Assembly: GCF_016756535.1 (NCBI RefSeq)
Contig: NZ_AP023247.1
Location: 1,302,001-1,366,000, forward strand
Length of the DNA: 64,000 nucleotides
Origin: Mesorhizobium sp. 131-2-1
Lineage (GTDB): Bacteria; Pseudomonadota; Alphaproteobacteria; Rhizobiales; Rhizobiaceae
Reading direction: 5' to 3'
Shown here: positions 25,457 through 33,676 of the stretch, in pieces
How positions within the stretch are numbered: position 1 is the stretch's first letter
Layout of the letters: each line of letters starts with the position of its first letter
The notes under the pieces: generated by a model
The model's database searches: none
What the model saw: the letters and a program-made list of their open reading frames with translations, nothing else
What the model was told of the DNA's origin: nothing
Made by a program: the position numbers and the translations under genes

Positions 25457-27022
25457 ATGAAAGTTTCAAAGATCGAAAGCCTGCTCGCGCCGTCTATTGC
25501 GGTTCGCGACAGGCGGCCCGAAGCGACGGCGCTGGGTTTTCGCCTTCTGTCCTGCGTGTCCCTGGCGAGCCTGCTGCTCATCGGCCTCGGCGGCGCTTTG
25601 CCGATCTCCGAAGCCAGGGCGGATAACTGCGGATCGGGTACGGACAGCGGGCCTTCTTCGGTCGCTTGCGGCACTGGCAGCGTTGCGTCGGGCGTCTCCA
25701 GCACCGCGATCGGCAACGGCAGCCAGGCAACGGGCTATGCCAGCACCGCCACGGGCGCGGCCAGCCAGGCAACGGGCAATTACAGCACCGCTGCGGGTGC
25801 GGGCAGTCAGGCAACGGGCGAGGACAGTACCGCTATGGGCGTAAACAGCCAGGCGACGGGCTTCGCCAGCACCGCCACGGGCACGGCCAGCGACGCGACG
25901 GGCACCCACAGCACCGCCGCCGGTGCGGCCAGCCAAGCGACGGGCGAGAACAGTACCGCTACAGGCGCGTTCAGCAAAGCGATGGGCGAGAACAGCACCG
26001 CTACGGGCGCCGCCAGCCAGGCGACGGACGTCAATAGCACCGCCACAGGCACGGCCAGCCAGGCAACGGGCGAGAGCAGCACCGCTACGGGCGTAAACAG
26101 CCAGGCGACGGGCGTCAATAGCACTGCCACGGGCGTAAACAGCCAGGCAACGGGGGAGAACAGCACCGCTACGGGCGTAAACAGCCAAGCTACCGGCATA
26201 AGCAGCAGCGCCACCGGCACGAATAGCCTGGCAACGGGCTTTGACAGCACCGCCACGGGTATGAATAGCCAGGCGACGGGCTTTAATAGCACCGCCACGG
26301 GCGTGCTCAGCCAGGCAACGGGCGATGCCAGCACTGCCACGGGTATGAATAGCCAAGCAACGGGTGCCAATAGCACGGCCACTGGTGTGGAGAGCCGGGC
26401 GACGGGCTTTGCCAGCGCCGCCACGGGCGTGAGCAGCCATGCAACGGGCGATCACAGCACCGCAACGGGTGGAGGCAGTTCGGCAACGGCCGACAATGCC
26501 TCCGCCTTCGGCGCGGAAGCGAACGCCGGCCATGAAAACTCCACGGCGATCGGTGCGGGCGTGGCAACGACGCGGGCCGACCAGGTTGCCATCGGGACGG
26601 GCTCCAACACCTACACGCTGGCCGGCCTGCCGTCGGCGGCGAGCAACGCGGCGCAGATCGGCACCACCAACTTCGTCACCACAGACAGCTTCGGCAATCT
26701 CGGCACCTCCATGTACGGTCCGGACTCGATCGGCGCGCTCGACGGGCGGGTCAGCGCCCTCGAGGGCGCCGTCGGGAAATCGCAGCAGGAGGCGCGCCAG
26801 GGCATCGCGGCGGCCATGGCAATGACGACCGCCCCCATGCCGTCGGCGCCGGGGCGCACAAGCTGGGCGACCAATGTCGCGACGTTCAGGGGTGAATTTG
26901 CCGGCGGTGCTTCCTTCGCACATCGTTTCAATACAGATTTTCCGCTGGCCATCACGGGGGGCTACGCCTATGGCGGCGGCAGCAATCATGGCGCGCGGCT
27001 GGGCCTCCAGGGCGAGTTCTGA
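25457..27022 (+). CDS. Trimeric autotransporter-like adhesin (YadA head repeats)
   Basis: 521 residues. A long signal region (hydrophobic segment SCVSLASLLLIGLGGALPIS, cleavage near ARA-D) is followed from about residue 80 to 346 by ~38 uninterrupted heptads of the pattern xxSxATG, alternating SQATG and STATG, the left-handed beta-roll of YadA-type heads. A neck-like stretch (SAFGAEANAGHENSTAIGAG) leads to a very short coiled coil (IGALDGRVSALEGAVGKSQQ) and a C-terminal ~65-residue YadA anchor ending in GARLGLQGEF with a terminal Phe. The protein should trimerise in the outer membrane and bind surfaces or host. The stalk is unusually short. Confidence 0.9.
   Translation: MKVSKIESLLAPSIAVRDRRPEATALGFRLLSCVSLASLLLIGLGGALPISEARADNCGSGTDSGPSSVACGTGSVASGVSSTAIGNGSQATGYASTATGAASQATGNYSTAAGAGSQATGEDSTAMGVNSQATGFASTATGTASDATGTHSTAAGAASQATGENSTATGAFSKAMGENSTATGAASQATDVNSTATGTASQATGESSTATGVNSQATGVNSTATGVNSQATGENSTATGVNSQATGISSSATGTNSLATGFDSTATGMNSQATGFNSTATGVLSQATGDASTATGMNSQATGANSTATGVESRATGFASAATGVSSHATGDHSTATGGGSSATADNASAFGAEANAGHENSTAIGAGVATTRADQVAIGTGSNTYTLAGLPSAASNAAQIGTTNFVTTDSFGNLGTSMYGPDSIGALDGRVSALEGAVGKSQQEARQGIAAAMAMTTAPMPSAPGRTSWATNVATFRGEFAGGASFAHRFNTDFPLAITGGYAYGGGSNHGARLGLQGEF
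25694..26494 (+). repeat. Coding heptad repeats (21/42-bp) of the adhesin head
   Basis: About 38 degenerate 21-bp units, most visible as 42-bp pairs containing AGCCAGGCAACGGGC and AGCACCGC(C/T)ACGGGC. Repeats of this kind can expand or contract by recombination while keeping frame. They are coding repeats, not a CRISPR array. Confidence 0.9.
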
Positions 27023-27141
27023 TCCCTGATATTCCCCCCACGCGGGCCGCGCTCAAAGAAGCGGCCGACGAGCGTCGATGGTGCGCTCGTCCACGCTTGC
27101 GCACGAAGACGAACGATTTCGGCGACAGGAGGATATGACGA

Positions 27142-27795
27142 TTGCAGCGGTCTTGCTTGAAAAGCTGGAAGAGCCGGAGCCATCCGATCGTTGCGGCTGC
27201 GTTCTGCGCCCTGGCCGTGATGTCGGCAACTGCCGCTTTCGGGCAGGCGCAGCGTGAACCGGCGGCCGCGCCGAAATCCTCCCGCGTGGCCGCCACGGGC
27301 GAAGCCGCCAGACCGCGACCCGCCGATATCGATCGGAATGGCGTTCTGATCCTCGTGAAATCGGTGATGCTGGCGCTCGACCAGGCCAACAAGACGGGAA
27401 ATTACTCGGTCCTGCGCGATCTCGGCTCTCCCAGCTTTCAGGTGAACACGGCGGCGAGGCTGGCGGAAATCTTCGCGTGGCAGCGACAGCAAAGGCTGGA
27501 TCTTGCCGGTCTCGTCGTGCTTGACCCTCAGCTCACCTTGCTGCCGCAGATCGAGCCCGGCGGCAAACTGCACCTGGCCGGCTTCTTCCCGTCGACGCCG
27601 ATGCAGGTCAACTTCGAACTGCTCTACGAGCCCGTCAATCGCGAGTGGCGCGTTTTCGCGATTTCGGTCAGTCTTTCAGCCGGCGGACCAAAGGCTCCCG
27701 ATTCGCCGACCGCCGAACCTCCGCAAGTCTCCCAAGAGCCACCCCGAGCACCGACCGTCGCTGTTCTTCCGGTAAATCCGAAAGCGGGCAAATAG
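27142..27795 (+). CDS. Exported hypothetical protein
   Basis: 217 residues, not recognised. The N-terminus (HPIVAAAFCALAVMSATAAF, cleavage near FG-QA) is a signal peptide. The middle part (DIDRNGVLILVKSVMLALDQ and GNYSVLRDLGSPSFQ) resembles small alpha-plus-beta secreted domains, and the tail is Pro-rich. TTG at 27142 is taken as start because AGGAGG lies 9 nt upstream; a nearer ATG at 27135 is in another frame. It follows the adhesin gene by 119 bp on the same strand, so it might assist it, which is speculation. Confidence 0.75.
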   Translation: MQRSCLKSWKSRSHPIVAAAFCALAVMSATAAFGQAQREPAAAPKSSRVAATGEAARPRPADIDRNGVLILVKSVMLALDQANKTGNYSVLRDLGSPSFQVNTAARLAEIFAWQRQQRLDLAGLVVLDPQLTLLPQIEPGGKLHLAGFFPSTPMQVNFELLYEPVNREWRVFAISVSLSAGGPKAPDSPTAEPPQVSQEPPRAPTVAVLPVNPKAGK

Positions 27796-27812
27796 GCGAG
27801 GGTCTCCGCCGG

Positions 27813-27880
27813 TCGGTTGTTGCGGGTCGCCACGAATGTCGCCGCCTCCTTCAGCAAGGCCGCCCGCCCGCCATGGAGCC
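27813..27880 (-). pseudogene. Remnant of an ispA-like 3' end
   Basis: On the minus strand this ~65-bp stretch encodes [14 protein letters not shown], identical over 14 residues to the C-terminus of IspA encoded at 40652-41599, while the DNA is about 80 percent alike. No other part of ispA is present. A shorter related copy lies at 24158-24190. Confidence 0.6.
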
Positions 27881-27901
27881 GTAGGCGTCATGTCGATGCC
27901 G

Positions 27902-28243
27902 TCAATTGTCCGCCAGGGGAAACTCGTTGGCGATCGTGACGTGGTGGTGGATGCGGCCCTCGAAGTATCTGGCCAGGACCGCTTCGGTCGCGGCGCGCGA
28001 TTCGGCGCGGGCGGGGCTGGCAAGGGCGGCGTCGACGGCCGCCATGTCGCGGTAGTTGATCGCCAGGATCATCGGGAATTCCGGCGCGCCGTCGTCGCGC
28101 TTCTCGGCAAAGGAGACGCGCACGTCGAGCGCGCCGGGAAAGGCCTTCCATTTGGGCAGGACCGTGTCGATCACTTCCTTGCGGAACGCCTCCGTCTGGC
28201 CGTCTTTCACCTTACCTTCGAACAGTGCGTAGCGCGTGATCAT
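27902..28243 (-). CDS. Small dimeric alpha/beta-barrel-like protein
   Basis: 113 residues beginning MITRYALFEGKVKDGQTEAF and ending HHHVTIANEFPLADN. Length, the early FEGKVKDG strand-turn and the His-rich end resemble ferredoxin-like EthD/Dabb or REDY proteins, which act as small isomerases or lyases; I cannot assign a reaction. Its ATG overlaps the stop of the HIBADH-type gene as ATGA, so it is the last gene of the sugar-acid operon that starts at 30378. Confidence 0.8.
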   Translation of the reverse strand: MITRYALFEGKVKDGQTEAFRKEVIDTVLPKWKAFPGALDVRVSFAEKRDDGAPEFPMILAINYRDMAAVDAALASPARAESRAATEAVLARYFEGRIHHHVTIANEFPLADN

Positions 28244-29121
28244 TTGCCGTCCTCTTTGCGTTGGAAGAATTCCATCAGCGCGGCCTGGTCCTCGCCGCCC
28301 AGTCCGGCGGCGGTCAGCAGCCGGTGCACCTCGGCGCAGAGCGCCGTCAGCGGCATCGCCGTGTGCGTGCGCCGCGCCAGGTCCTGCGCGGCGTTGAGGT
28401 CCTTCACCATGTTGTCGATGCGGCCGGTGCGGCGATAGTCGCGGGTGGCGAAGCGCGGCAGGTATTCCTGCAGGATGGCGCTGTCGGCGCGGCCGCCCTG
28501 CAGTGCCTGCGGGATCTTGAGCGCGTCGACGCCGGCGTCGAGCGCCAGCCGGGTCGCCTCCGCCACGGCCATGAAATTCAGCGCGCACAGCACCTGGTTG
28601 ATCAGCTTGGTCGTCTGGCCGGCGCCGGCCGGACCCATGTGCGTGTAATTGGCCGCGACGTCGCGCAGCACGGTGTGGGCATCCTCGACGTCCTCCTCCT
28701 CGCCGCCGGCCATCAGCGTCAACGCGCCGATCAGCGCCTTCGGCGCGCCGCCGGAGAGCGGACTGTCGACCCAGCGCAAACCCTTCTCGCTGGCGTCGGC
28801 GGCCAACTGGCGGGTCGCGTCGGGATCGATGGACGACATGTCGATGATCAGCGTGCCCGGCTTGGCGCCTGCAGCCACGCCGCTGTCGCCGAACACCGCG
28901 CGGCGCACGATCGGCGCGGAATTGAGGCTTAGGATCACGTAGTCGGCCGCCGCGGCCGCTTCGGCCGCGCTCGTCACGGCGGTCGCGCCCTTGGCGACCA
29001 GCGCTGCCACCTTGGCCTTGTCGAGGTCGAACACGGCGAGGCGATTGCCGGTGGCGAGCAGGCGCTCGCCGATCGCTCCGCCCATGGCGCCGGCGCCGAT
29101 CAATGCGACTTTGTTGGTCAT
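28240..29121 (-). CDS. NAD(P)-dependent beta-hydroxyacid dehydrogenase (HIBADH family)
   Basis: 293 residues. The N-terminal Rossmann fold has VALIGAGAMGGAIGERLL; the family motifs DSPLSGGAPKA and GQTTKLINQVL with the catalytic Lys are present, and the C-terminal helical domain follows. Related enzymes oxidise 3-hydroxyisobutyrate, tartronate semialdehyde (GlxR/GarR) or aldonic acids such as L-threonate or gluconate. Given gntK upstream and coupling by ATGA on both sides, a hydroxy-acid derived from sugars is the likely substrate. Confidence 0.92.
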   Translation of the reverse strand: MTNKVALIGAGAMGGAIGERLLATGNRLAVFDLDKAKVAALVAKGATAVTSAAEAAAAADYVILSLNSAPIVRRAVFGDSGVAAGAKPGTLIIDMSSIDPDATRQLAADASEKGLRWVDSPLSGGAPKALIGALTLMAGGEEEDVEDAHTVLRDVAANYTHMGPAGAGQTTKLINQVLCALNFMAVAEATRLALDAGVDALKIPQALQGGRADSAILQEYLPRFATRDYRRTGRIDNMVKDLNAAQDLARRTHTAMPLTALCAEVHRLLTAAGLGGEDQAALMEFFQRKEDGK

Positions 29122-29609
29122 GTTGGTCGTTCCCCGAATTTGGCTGCTATGTCGGCGACGATCTGGTCGAGCGGCGCGTCGATCGCCACGGCCATCGCGT
29201 TCTCGTCCTCGCCCGGCACCTCCAGCGTCGCGAACTGGCTGTCGAGCAGGCTGGTGGGCATGAAGTGGCCGGTGCGCTCATGCATGCGTTTCGAGATCAG
29301 CTCGCGCGAACCGTTGAGATAGATGAACAGCACCGGTGCGCCAGCCCGCTCGGTGATGAAATCGCGATAGGCCCGCTTGAGCGCCGAGCAGCCGACGATG
29401 ACCGGCGCGGGCCGCTGCCGCAGCGTCTCGCCGACCTTGGCCAGCCATGGCCAACGGTCGGCATCGTCCAGCGGAATGCCGGCGCTCATCTTGGCGATGT
29501 TGGCCTGCGGATGCAGTCGGTCGCCATCGACATATGTCGCCGAGATCGCATGCGCGAGCGCCTCGCCGACCGTCGTCTTGCCCGAACCGGTGACGCCCAT
29601 GACCACCAT
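29118..29609 (-). CDS. gntK: Gluconokinase
   Basis: Phosphorylates D-gluconate to 6-phosphogluconate with ATP, feeding the Entner-Doudoroff and pentose phosphate routes. The protein shows the P-loop GVTGSGKTTVGEAL, YVDGDRLHPQANIAKMSAGIPLDD typical of GntK, CSALKRAYRD and GHFMPTSLLDSQFATLE. From 29609 the length is 163 residues, normal for the family; Met at 29648 would overlap the upstream SDR gene by 26 bp and is possible. Its stop overlaps the start of the HIBADH-type gene (ATGA). It is the second gene of the operon. Confidence 0.93.
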   Translation of the reverse strand: MVVMGVTGSGKTTVGEALAHAISATYVDGDRLHPQANIAKMSAGIPLDDADRWPWLAKVGETLRQRPAPVIVGCSALKRAYRDFITERAGAPVLFIYLNGSRELISKRMHERTGHFMPTSLLDSQFATLEVPGEDENAMAVAIDAPLDQIVADIAAKFGERPT

Positions 29610-29622
29610 GCGAGGCGGAGGA

Positions 29623-30378
29623 TCAGATCGAAGCCGTGATGCCGCCATCGACATAGAGAATGTGTCCGTTGACAAAGGATGATGCGTCGGAGGCCAGGAA
29701 GACGCAGGCGCCGACCAGTTCCTCGACCTTGCCCCAGCGGCCGGCAGGCGTCCGCTTTTCCAGCCACGCGCTGAATGCCGGGTCGGCGACGAGGGCCGCG
29801 TTGAGCGGCGTGTCGAAATAGCCGGGCGCTATCGCGTTGCATTGCAGCCCGTGTTTCGCCCAATCCGTCGCCATGCCCTTGGTGAGGTTGCCGACGGCGC
29901 CCTTGGTCGCCGTGTAGGGCGCGATGCCCGGGCGGGCGAGCGCCGTCTGGACGCTGGCGATGTTGATGATCTTGCCGCGGCCGCGCCCGATCATGTGCCG
30001 GGCCACGGCCTGGCCGACATGGAAGACGCTGGCGACATTTGTCTGCAGCAGGCGCTCGAAGGCGTCGGCGGGAAAATCCTCGAGCGGCGTGCGGAACTGC
30101 ATGCCGGCATTGTTGACGAGGATGTCGATCGCCCCGCCGGCGCGCTCGAAAGCATCGATGGCCGCCCGCACCTTGTCATGGCCGGTCGCGTCGAAGGCGA
30201 GGCTCGTGGCGCCGGGAATCTGGCTGGCCGCGGCACTCAGCTTCGCCTCGTCTCGGCCGTTGAGGACCACTTTGGCGCCTGCTTCGGCCAGGCCTTTGGC
30301 CAAGGCAAAGCCGATGCCTTGCGAGGAGCCGGTGACGAGCGCTGTGCGCCCGGTGAGATTGAACAAGGTGGACGACAT
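29623..30378 (-). CDS. SDR, gluconate 5-dehydrogenase-like
   Basis: 251 residues of a classical SDR: TGSSQGIGFALAKGL cofactor loop, NNAGMQ, the catalytic Ser in NIASVQTALARPG and YTATKGAVGNLTKGM with Tyr and Lys. It is most like IdnO/gluconate 5-dehydrogenases, which reduce 5-keto-D-gluconate to D-gluconate, a fit with gntK downstream and an idonate-dehydrogenase-like gene at 31501. It is the first gene of the minus-strand operon and lies 31 bp from the LacI-type palindrome at 30410-30427. Confidence 0.9.
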   Translation of the reverse strand: MSSTLFNLTGRTALVTGSSQGIGFALAKGLAEAGAKVVLNGRDEAKLSAAASQIPGATSLAFDATGHDKVRAAIDAFERAGGAIDILVNNAGMQFRTPLEDFPADAFERLLQTNVASVFHVGQAVARHMIGRGRGKIINIASVQTALARPGIAPYTATKGAVGNLTKGMATDWAKHGLQCNAIAPGYFDTPLNAALVADPAFSAWLEKRTPAGRWGKVEELVGACVFLASDASSFVNGHILYVDGGITASI

Positions 30379-30409
30379 TTTCCCGATTGCCTCTCGTCGC
30401 TGTGCGCTT

Positions 30410-30427
30410 TATGTTATCGATAACATA
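30410..30427. promoter_or_regulatory. LacI-type operator 1
   Basis: TATGTTATCGATAACATA is a perfect 18-bp palindrome with a central CG, as in LacI-family operators, and matches the ATGTTA-N4-TAACAT shape of enterobacterial gluconate repressor boxes. It is placed between the divergent starts at 30378 and 30456, so it can control both. Related copies are at 32561 and 37416. Confidence 0.8.
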
Positions 30428-30455
30428 TGTTGTCAAGTCAAGTGGAGCGAAACCG

Positions 30456-31403
30456 ATGCAGCGGCCTCACATCCTTCAGGTTGGACCCTATCCCGCATGG
30501 GATGAGGAGCCGCTCAACGAGGCGTTCATGGTGCATCGCTACTTCGCTGCCGATGACAAGCCGTCTTTCCTCGCCGAGGTCGGGCCGCTTGTGCGCGGCA
30601 TAGCCACACGCGGTGAGCTTGGCGCGAACCGTGCCATGATCGAGGCCTGCCCTTCGCTCGAGGTCGTTTCCGTCTATGGCGTCGGTTTCGACGCGGTCGA
30701 TCTCGCGGCATGCCGGGAGCGGGGCGTGCGCGTCACCAACACGCCGGACGTGCTGACCAACGACGTCGCCGATCTCGGCATCGCCATGATGCTGTGTATG
30801 TCGCGCGGCATGATCGGCGCGGAGCGCTGGGTGCGCGACGGCAGCTGGGCGGCCAAGGGGCTCTATCCGCTGAAACGCCGCGTCTGGGGCAGGCGGGCTG
30901 GCGTGCTTGGCCTCGGCCGTATCGGCTATGAGGTGGCCAAGCGTCTTGCCGGCTTCGGCATGGACATCGCCTACAGCGACGTCGCGCCTAAGGATTTCGC
31001 CTCGGGCTGGGAATTCGTGGCCGATCCGGTCGCGCTGGCCCGACGTTCGGACTTCCTCTTCGTGACGCTTGCCGCCTCCGCCGCGACGCGTCACATCGTC
31101 AACCGGGACGTGATCGCGGCGCTTGGCGAGGAAGGCATGCTGATCAACATCTCGCGCGCGTCCAACATCGATGAGGACGCGCTGCTCGACGCGCTCGAGA
31201 ACAAGGTGCTCGGCTCGGCCGCGCTCGATGTGTTCGAGGGCGAGCCGAAGCTCAATCCACGCTTCCTCGCGCTCGACAATGTGCTGCTGCAGCCGCACCA
31301 TGCATCGGGCACGGTGGAAACGCGCATGGCGATGGGCAAGCTGGTGCGCGACAACCTTGCCGCTCATTTTGCCGGCCAGCCGCTGCTCACACCCGTGCTC
31401 TAG
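30456..31403 (+). CDS. D-isomer-specific 2-hydroxyacid dehydrogenase
   Basis: 315 residues. The NAD-binding domain shows GVLGLGRIGYEVAKRLAGFG, and catalytic Arg, Glu and His are seen in NISRASNIDEDALL, DVFEGEP and LLQPHHASGTVETR. VVSVYGVGFDAVDLAAC is also typical. Close relatives are glyoxylate/hydroxypyruvate or 2-keto-gluconate reductases (GhrB/TkrA). In this locus it may reduce 2-keto-aldonates. GGAG stands 8 nt before the ATG; the frame upstream of 30456 runs over the operator and is not used. Confidence 0.92.
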   Translation: MQRPHILQVGPYPAWDEEPLNEAFMVHRYFAADDKPSFLAEVGPLVRGIATRGELGANRAMIEACPSLEVVSVYGVGFDAVDLAACRERGVRVTNTPDVLTNDVADLGIAMMLCMSRGMIGAERWVRDGSWAAKGLYPLKRRVWGRRAGVLGLGRIGYEVAKRLAGFGMDIAYSDVAPKDFASGWEFVADPVALARRSDFLFVTLAASAATRHIVNRDVIAALGEEGMLINISRASNIDEDALLDALENKVLGSAALDVFEGEPKLNPRFLALDNVLLQPHHASGTVETRMAMGKLVRDNLAAHFAGQPLLTPVL

Positions 31404-31500
31404 ATTTGGCTTATGCAATCCCGGACGGAAGGCTACGGCGAAGTCGCCGAGCCCAACCGTCACACACTTTTCCTGGAATTGCTCGAGGAGTCCGCCCGTC

Positions 31501-32535
31501 ATGAAGTCGATCGTCATCCACGCCGCCAAGGATCTGCGCATTGAGGACCGCCCGGTCGAGGAGCCGGGGCCGGGCCAGGTGCTGTTGCGTCTCGCCGCCG
31601 GCGGCATCTGCGGCAGCGACCTGCACTACTACAATCACGGCGGCTTCGGAACGGTGCGTCTGAAGGAGCCGATGATCCTCGGCCATGAGGTCTCCGGTGT
31701 GATCGAAAAGATCGGACCTGGCGTCAGCGGGCTGGAGCGCGGCCAACTGGTCGCCGTCTCGCCGTCGCGGCCCTGCTACAGCTGCCGCTATTGCCGCGAG
31801 GGCATGCACAACCAGTGCCTCAACATGCGCTTCTACGGCAGCGCCATGCCGTTCCCGCACATTCAGGGCGCGTTCCGGGAAATGCTGGTGGCGGACGCGC
31901 CGCAATGCGTGCCGGCTGACGGATTGAGCGCGGCCGAGGCGGCAATGGCGGAACCGCTTGCGGTCTGTCTTCACGCCACGCGCCGGGCCGGCGAGATGCT
32001 CGGCAAGCGCGTGCTGGTGACCGGTTGCGGGCCGATCGGCCTGTTGGCAATCCTCAGCGCGCGGCGCGCCGGCGCCGCCGAGATCGTCGCCGTCGACATC
32101 ACCGATTTCACCCTGGCGATGGCCAGCCGCGCCGGCGCCGACAAGGCAATCAACACCCACACCGATCCCGAGGGGTTGGCGCCCTATCTCGCCGACAAGG
32201 GGACGTTCGATGTCCTCTATGAATGTTCGGGTGCCGCGGCGGCGCTGGCGCACGGCATCGCGGCGACGCGCCCGCGCGGCATTATCGTGCAACTCGGCCT
32301 CGGCGGCGCCGAGATGGCGCTGCCGATGTCGGCAGTTACCGCCAAGGAATTGTCGATCAATGGCTCGTTCCGATTCCACCCGGAATTCGCGGTGGGCGTA
32401 GAGCTGATGTGCAAGGGACTGATCGACGTCAAGCCGCTGATCACCCACACGGTGTCCTTCGACGAGGCCCTGTCGGGCTTCGAGCTCGCCAATGATCGGA
32501 GCCGGGCGATGAAGGTGCAGATCGCCTTTGCATAA
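31501..32535 (+). CDS. L-idonate 5-dehydrogenase-like zinc alcohol dehydrogenase
   Basis: 344 residues of the zinc-containing MDR family. Catalytic zinc ligands are in GGICGSDLHYYNHG and GHEVSG, and the structural zinc site has four Cys in SPSRPCYSCRYCREGMHNQC. The coenzyme domain has VTGCGPIGLLAILSARRAGA with DITDF after it, suggesting NAD. Best match in my judgement is L-idonate 5-dehydrogenase (IdnD), giving 5-keto-D-gluconate; sorbitol-type dehydrogenases are alternatives. It follows the 2-hydroxyacid dehydrogenase by 97 bp. GAGGAG precedes the ATG. Confidence 0.9.
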   Translation: MKSIVIHAAKDLRIEDRPVEEPGPGQVLLRLAAGGICGSDLHYYNHGGFGTVRLKEPMILGHEVSGVIEKIGPGVSGLERGQLVAVSPSRPCYSCRYCREGMHNQCLNMRFYGSAMPFPHIQGAFREMLVADAPQCVPADGLSAAEAAMAEPLAVCLHATRRAGEMLGKRVLVTGCGPIGLLAILSARRAGAAEIVAVDITDFTLAMASRAGADKAINTHTDPEGLAPYLADKGTFDVLYECSGAAAALAHGIAATRPRGIIVQLGLGGAEMALPMSAVTAKELSINGSFRFHPEFAVGVELMCKGLIDVKPLITHTVSFDEALSGFELANDRSRAMKVQIAFA

Positions 32536-32560
32536 GCGTCGGCGGCGCGTTGCATTCCGC

Positions 32561-32578
32561 TGTGATATCGATAACGTA
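32561..32578. promoter_or_regulatory. LacI-type operator 2
   Basis: TGTGATATCGATAACGTA matches operator 1 at 15 of 18 positions and keeps the central ATCGATAA. It ends 5 bp before the LacI start, a position suited to autoregulation. Confidence 0.65.
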
Positions 32579-32583
32579 CGGCC

Positions 32584-33603
32584 ATGCAGTCTTCGCCCAA
32601 ACGCCCGACGATGGCCGATGTCGCGCATCGCGCCAACGTCTCGACGATGACCGTTTCGCGCGCCTTCAAGCGCGACGCCTCGGTCAGCGCGGACACGCGC
32701 GACCGCATCATGCAAGCGGCGGAAGAGCTCGGCTATGTCTTCGACAGCATCGCCGCCAATCTCTCGTCGCGGCGCTCCGGCTTCGTCGCGGTGACGATAC
32801 CATCGATCAACAACGCCAACTTCGCCGACACGGTGCGCGGCATGACCGAGGGACTGCGCGACAGCGGGCTGGAGATCCTGCTCGGCTTCACCGACTACAA
32901 TGTCGAGGAGGAAGAGCGCCTGGTCGGACAGCTGCTGCAGCGACGGCCGGAAGCGATCATCGTCACGGGTGGCCGGCACACGCCGCGCTGCCGCAAGATG
33001 CTGGCCAATGCCGGCGTGCCGGTGGTGGAGACCTGGGACCTGCCCAGCGACCCGATCGGCCATGTCGTCGGCTTCTCCAACGCGGACGCCGGACGGCTGA
33101 TGGTCGATCATTTCGTCGCGCGCGGCTATTCGAGGCTGGGCTTCATCGGCGGCGACACCTCGCGCGACACGCGCGGCCTCGACCGGCGCCGCGGCTTCAT
33201 CGCTGCGCTGCAGGACCGCGGCCTCGACGCCTCGCGCGTGATTGCCTCCGGCGTGCCGCCGATCTCGATGCGCGAGGGCGCCACCGCCATGGTCGAGATG
33301 ATCTCGCGCTGGCCGGACACCCAGGCGGTGATGTGCGTGTCGGATCTCTCAGCCTTCGGAGCGCTGATGGAATGCGTGCGGCGCGGCATCCGCGTTCCCG
33401 ACGACGTCGCGATCGCCGGCTTCGGCGCCTACGATCTTGCCGAGCAGTCGGTGCCGTCGATCACCACGATCGATGTCGGAGCGCATGAGATCGGCATCCG
33501 CGTCGCCGAGCTGGTGCTCGACCTGCTCAACGGCCGCCGCGCGGGCGACGACCGGGTCGTCGTCGGCATGACGCCGAAAGTGATCGTGCGCCACACGGCT
33601 TGA
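32584..33603 (+). CDS. LacI-family repressor of the sugar-acid locus
   Basis: 339 residues. The N-terminal domain reads TMADVAHRANVSTMTVSRAF, with the hinge helix ANLSSRRS, and the rest is a periplasmic-binding-like effector domain (VGFSNADAGRLMVDHF, GDTSRDTRGLDRRRGFIAAL) similar to GntR of E. coli. It probably senses gluconate, idonate or a keto derivative. Three copies of a matching palindrome at 30410, 32561 and 37416 suggest control of both catabolic promoters, its own gene and the ABC transporter. Confidence 0.94.
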   Translation: MQSSPKRPTMADVAHRANVSTMTVSRAFKRDASVSADTRDRIMQAAEELGYVFDSIAANLSSRRSGFVAVTIPSINNANFADTVRGMTEGLRDSGLEILLGFTDYNVEEEERLVGQLLQRRPEAIIVTGGRHTPRCRKMLANAGVPVVETWDLPSDPIGHVVGFSNADAGRLMVDHFVARGYSRLGFIGGDTSRDTRGLDRRRGFIAALQDRGLDASRVIASGVPPISMREGATAMVEMISRWPDTQAVMCVSDLSAFGALMECVRRGIRVPDDVAIAGFGAYDLAEQSVPSITTIDVGAHEIGIRVAELVLDLLNGRRAGDDRVVVGMTPKVIVRHTA

Positions 33604-33612
33604 ATGCTCTTG

Positions 33613-33651
33613 AAAAAACCAAGGGCCGGCGGGATGACCGCCGGCCCTTGG
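33613..33651 (-). terminator. Intrinsic terminator between lacI-type gene and ABC operon
   Basis: CCAAGGGCCGGCGG at 33619-33632 pairs perfectly with CCGCCGGCCCTTGG at 33638-33651 across a 5-nt loop. Six A at 33613-33618 give a T-run on the minus strand, so it ends the minus-strand ABC transporter operon; it may also stop the plus-strand LacI transcript. Confidence 0.88.
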
Positions 33652-33676
33652 CCGTTCTGAAAGATGCTGCCGAAGC

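Noticed and set aside
25694..26494. Regular repeats resembling a CRISPR array
   Set aside because: Repeats are contiguous 21/42-bp coding heptads with no unique spacers, and no cas genes are nearby.
25466..26989. Long minus-strand frames opposite the adhesin, including one with VAWLFTPVAVL repeats
   Set aside because: The repeated AGC-ACG-GGC codon pattern has no stops in antisense, so open frames appear without coding. The plus-strand protein has signal, head, stalk and anchor.
27124..27140. ATG at 27135 directly after AGGAGG as a start of a separate peptide
   Set aside because: It is only 2 nt from the ribosome binding site and its frame has no signal peptide or family; the TTG at 27142 gives a 9-nt spacing and a proper exported protein.
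31411..33111. 566-codon minus-strand frame opposite the idonate dehydrogenase and LacI genes
   Set aside because: It crosses two well-supported genes and the operator at 32561, and has no family resemblance.
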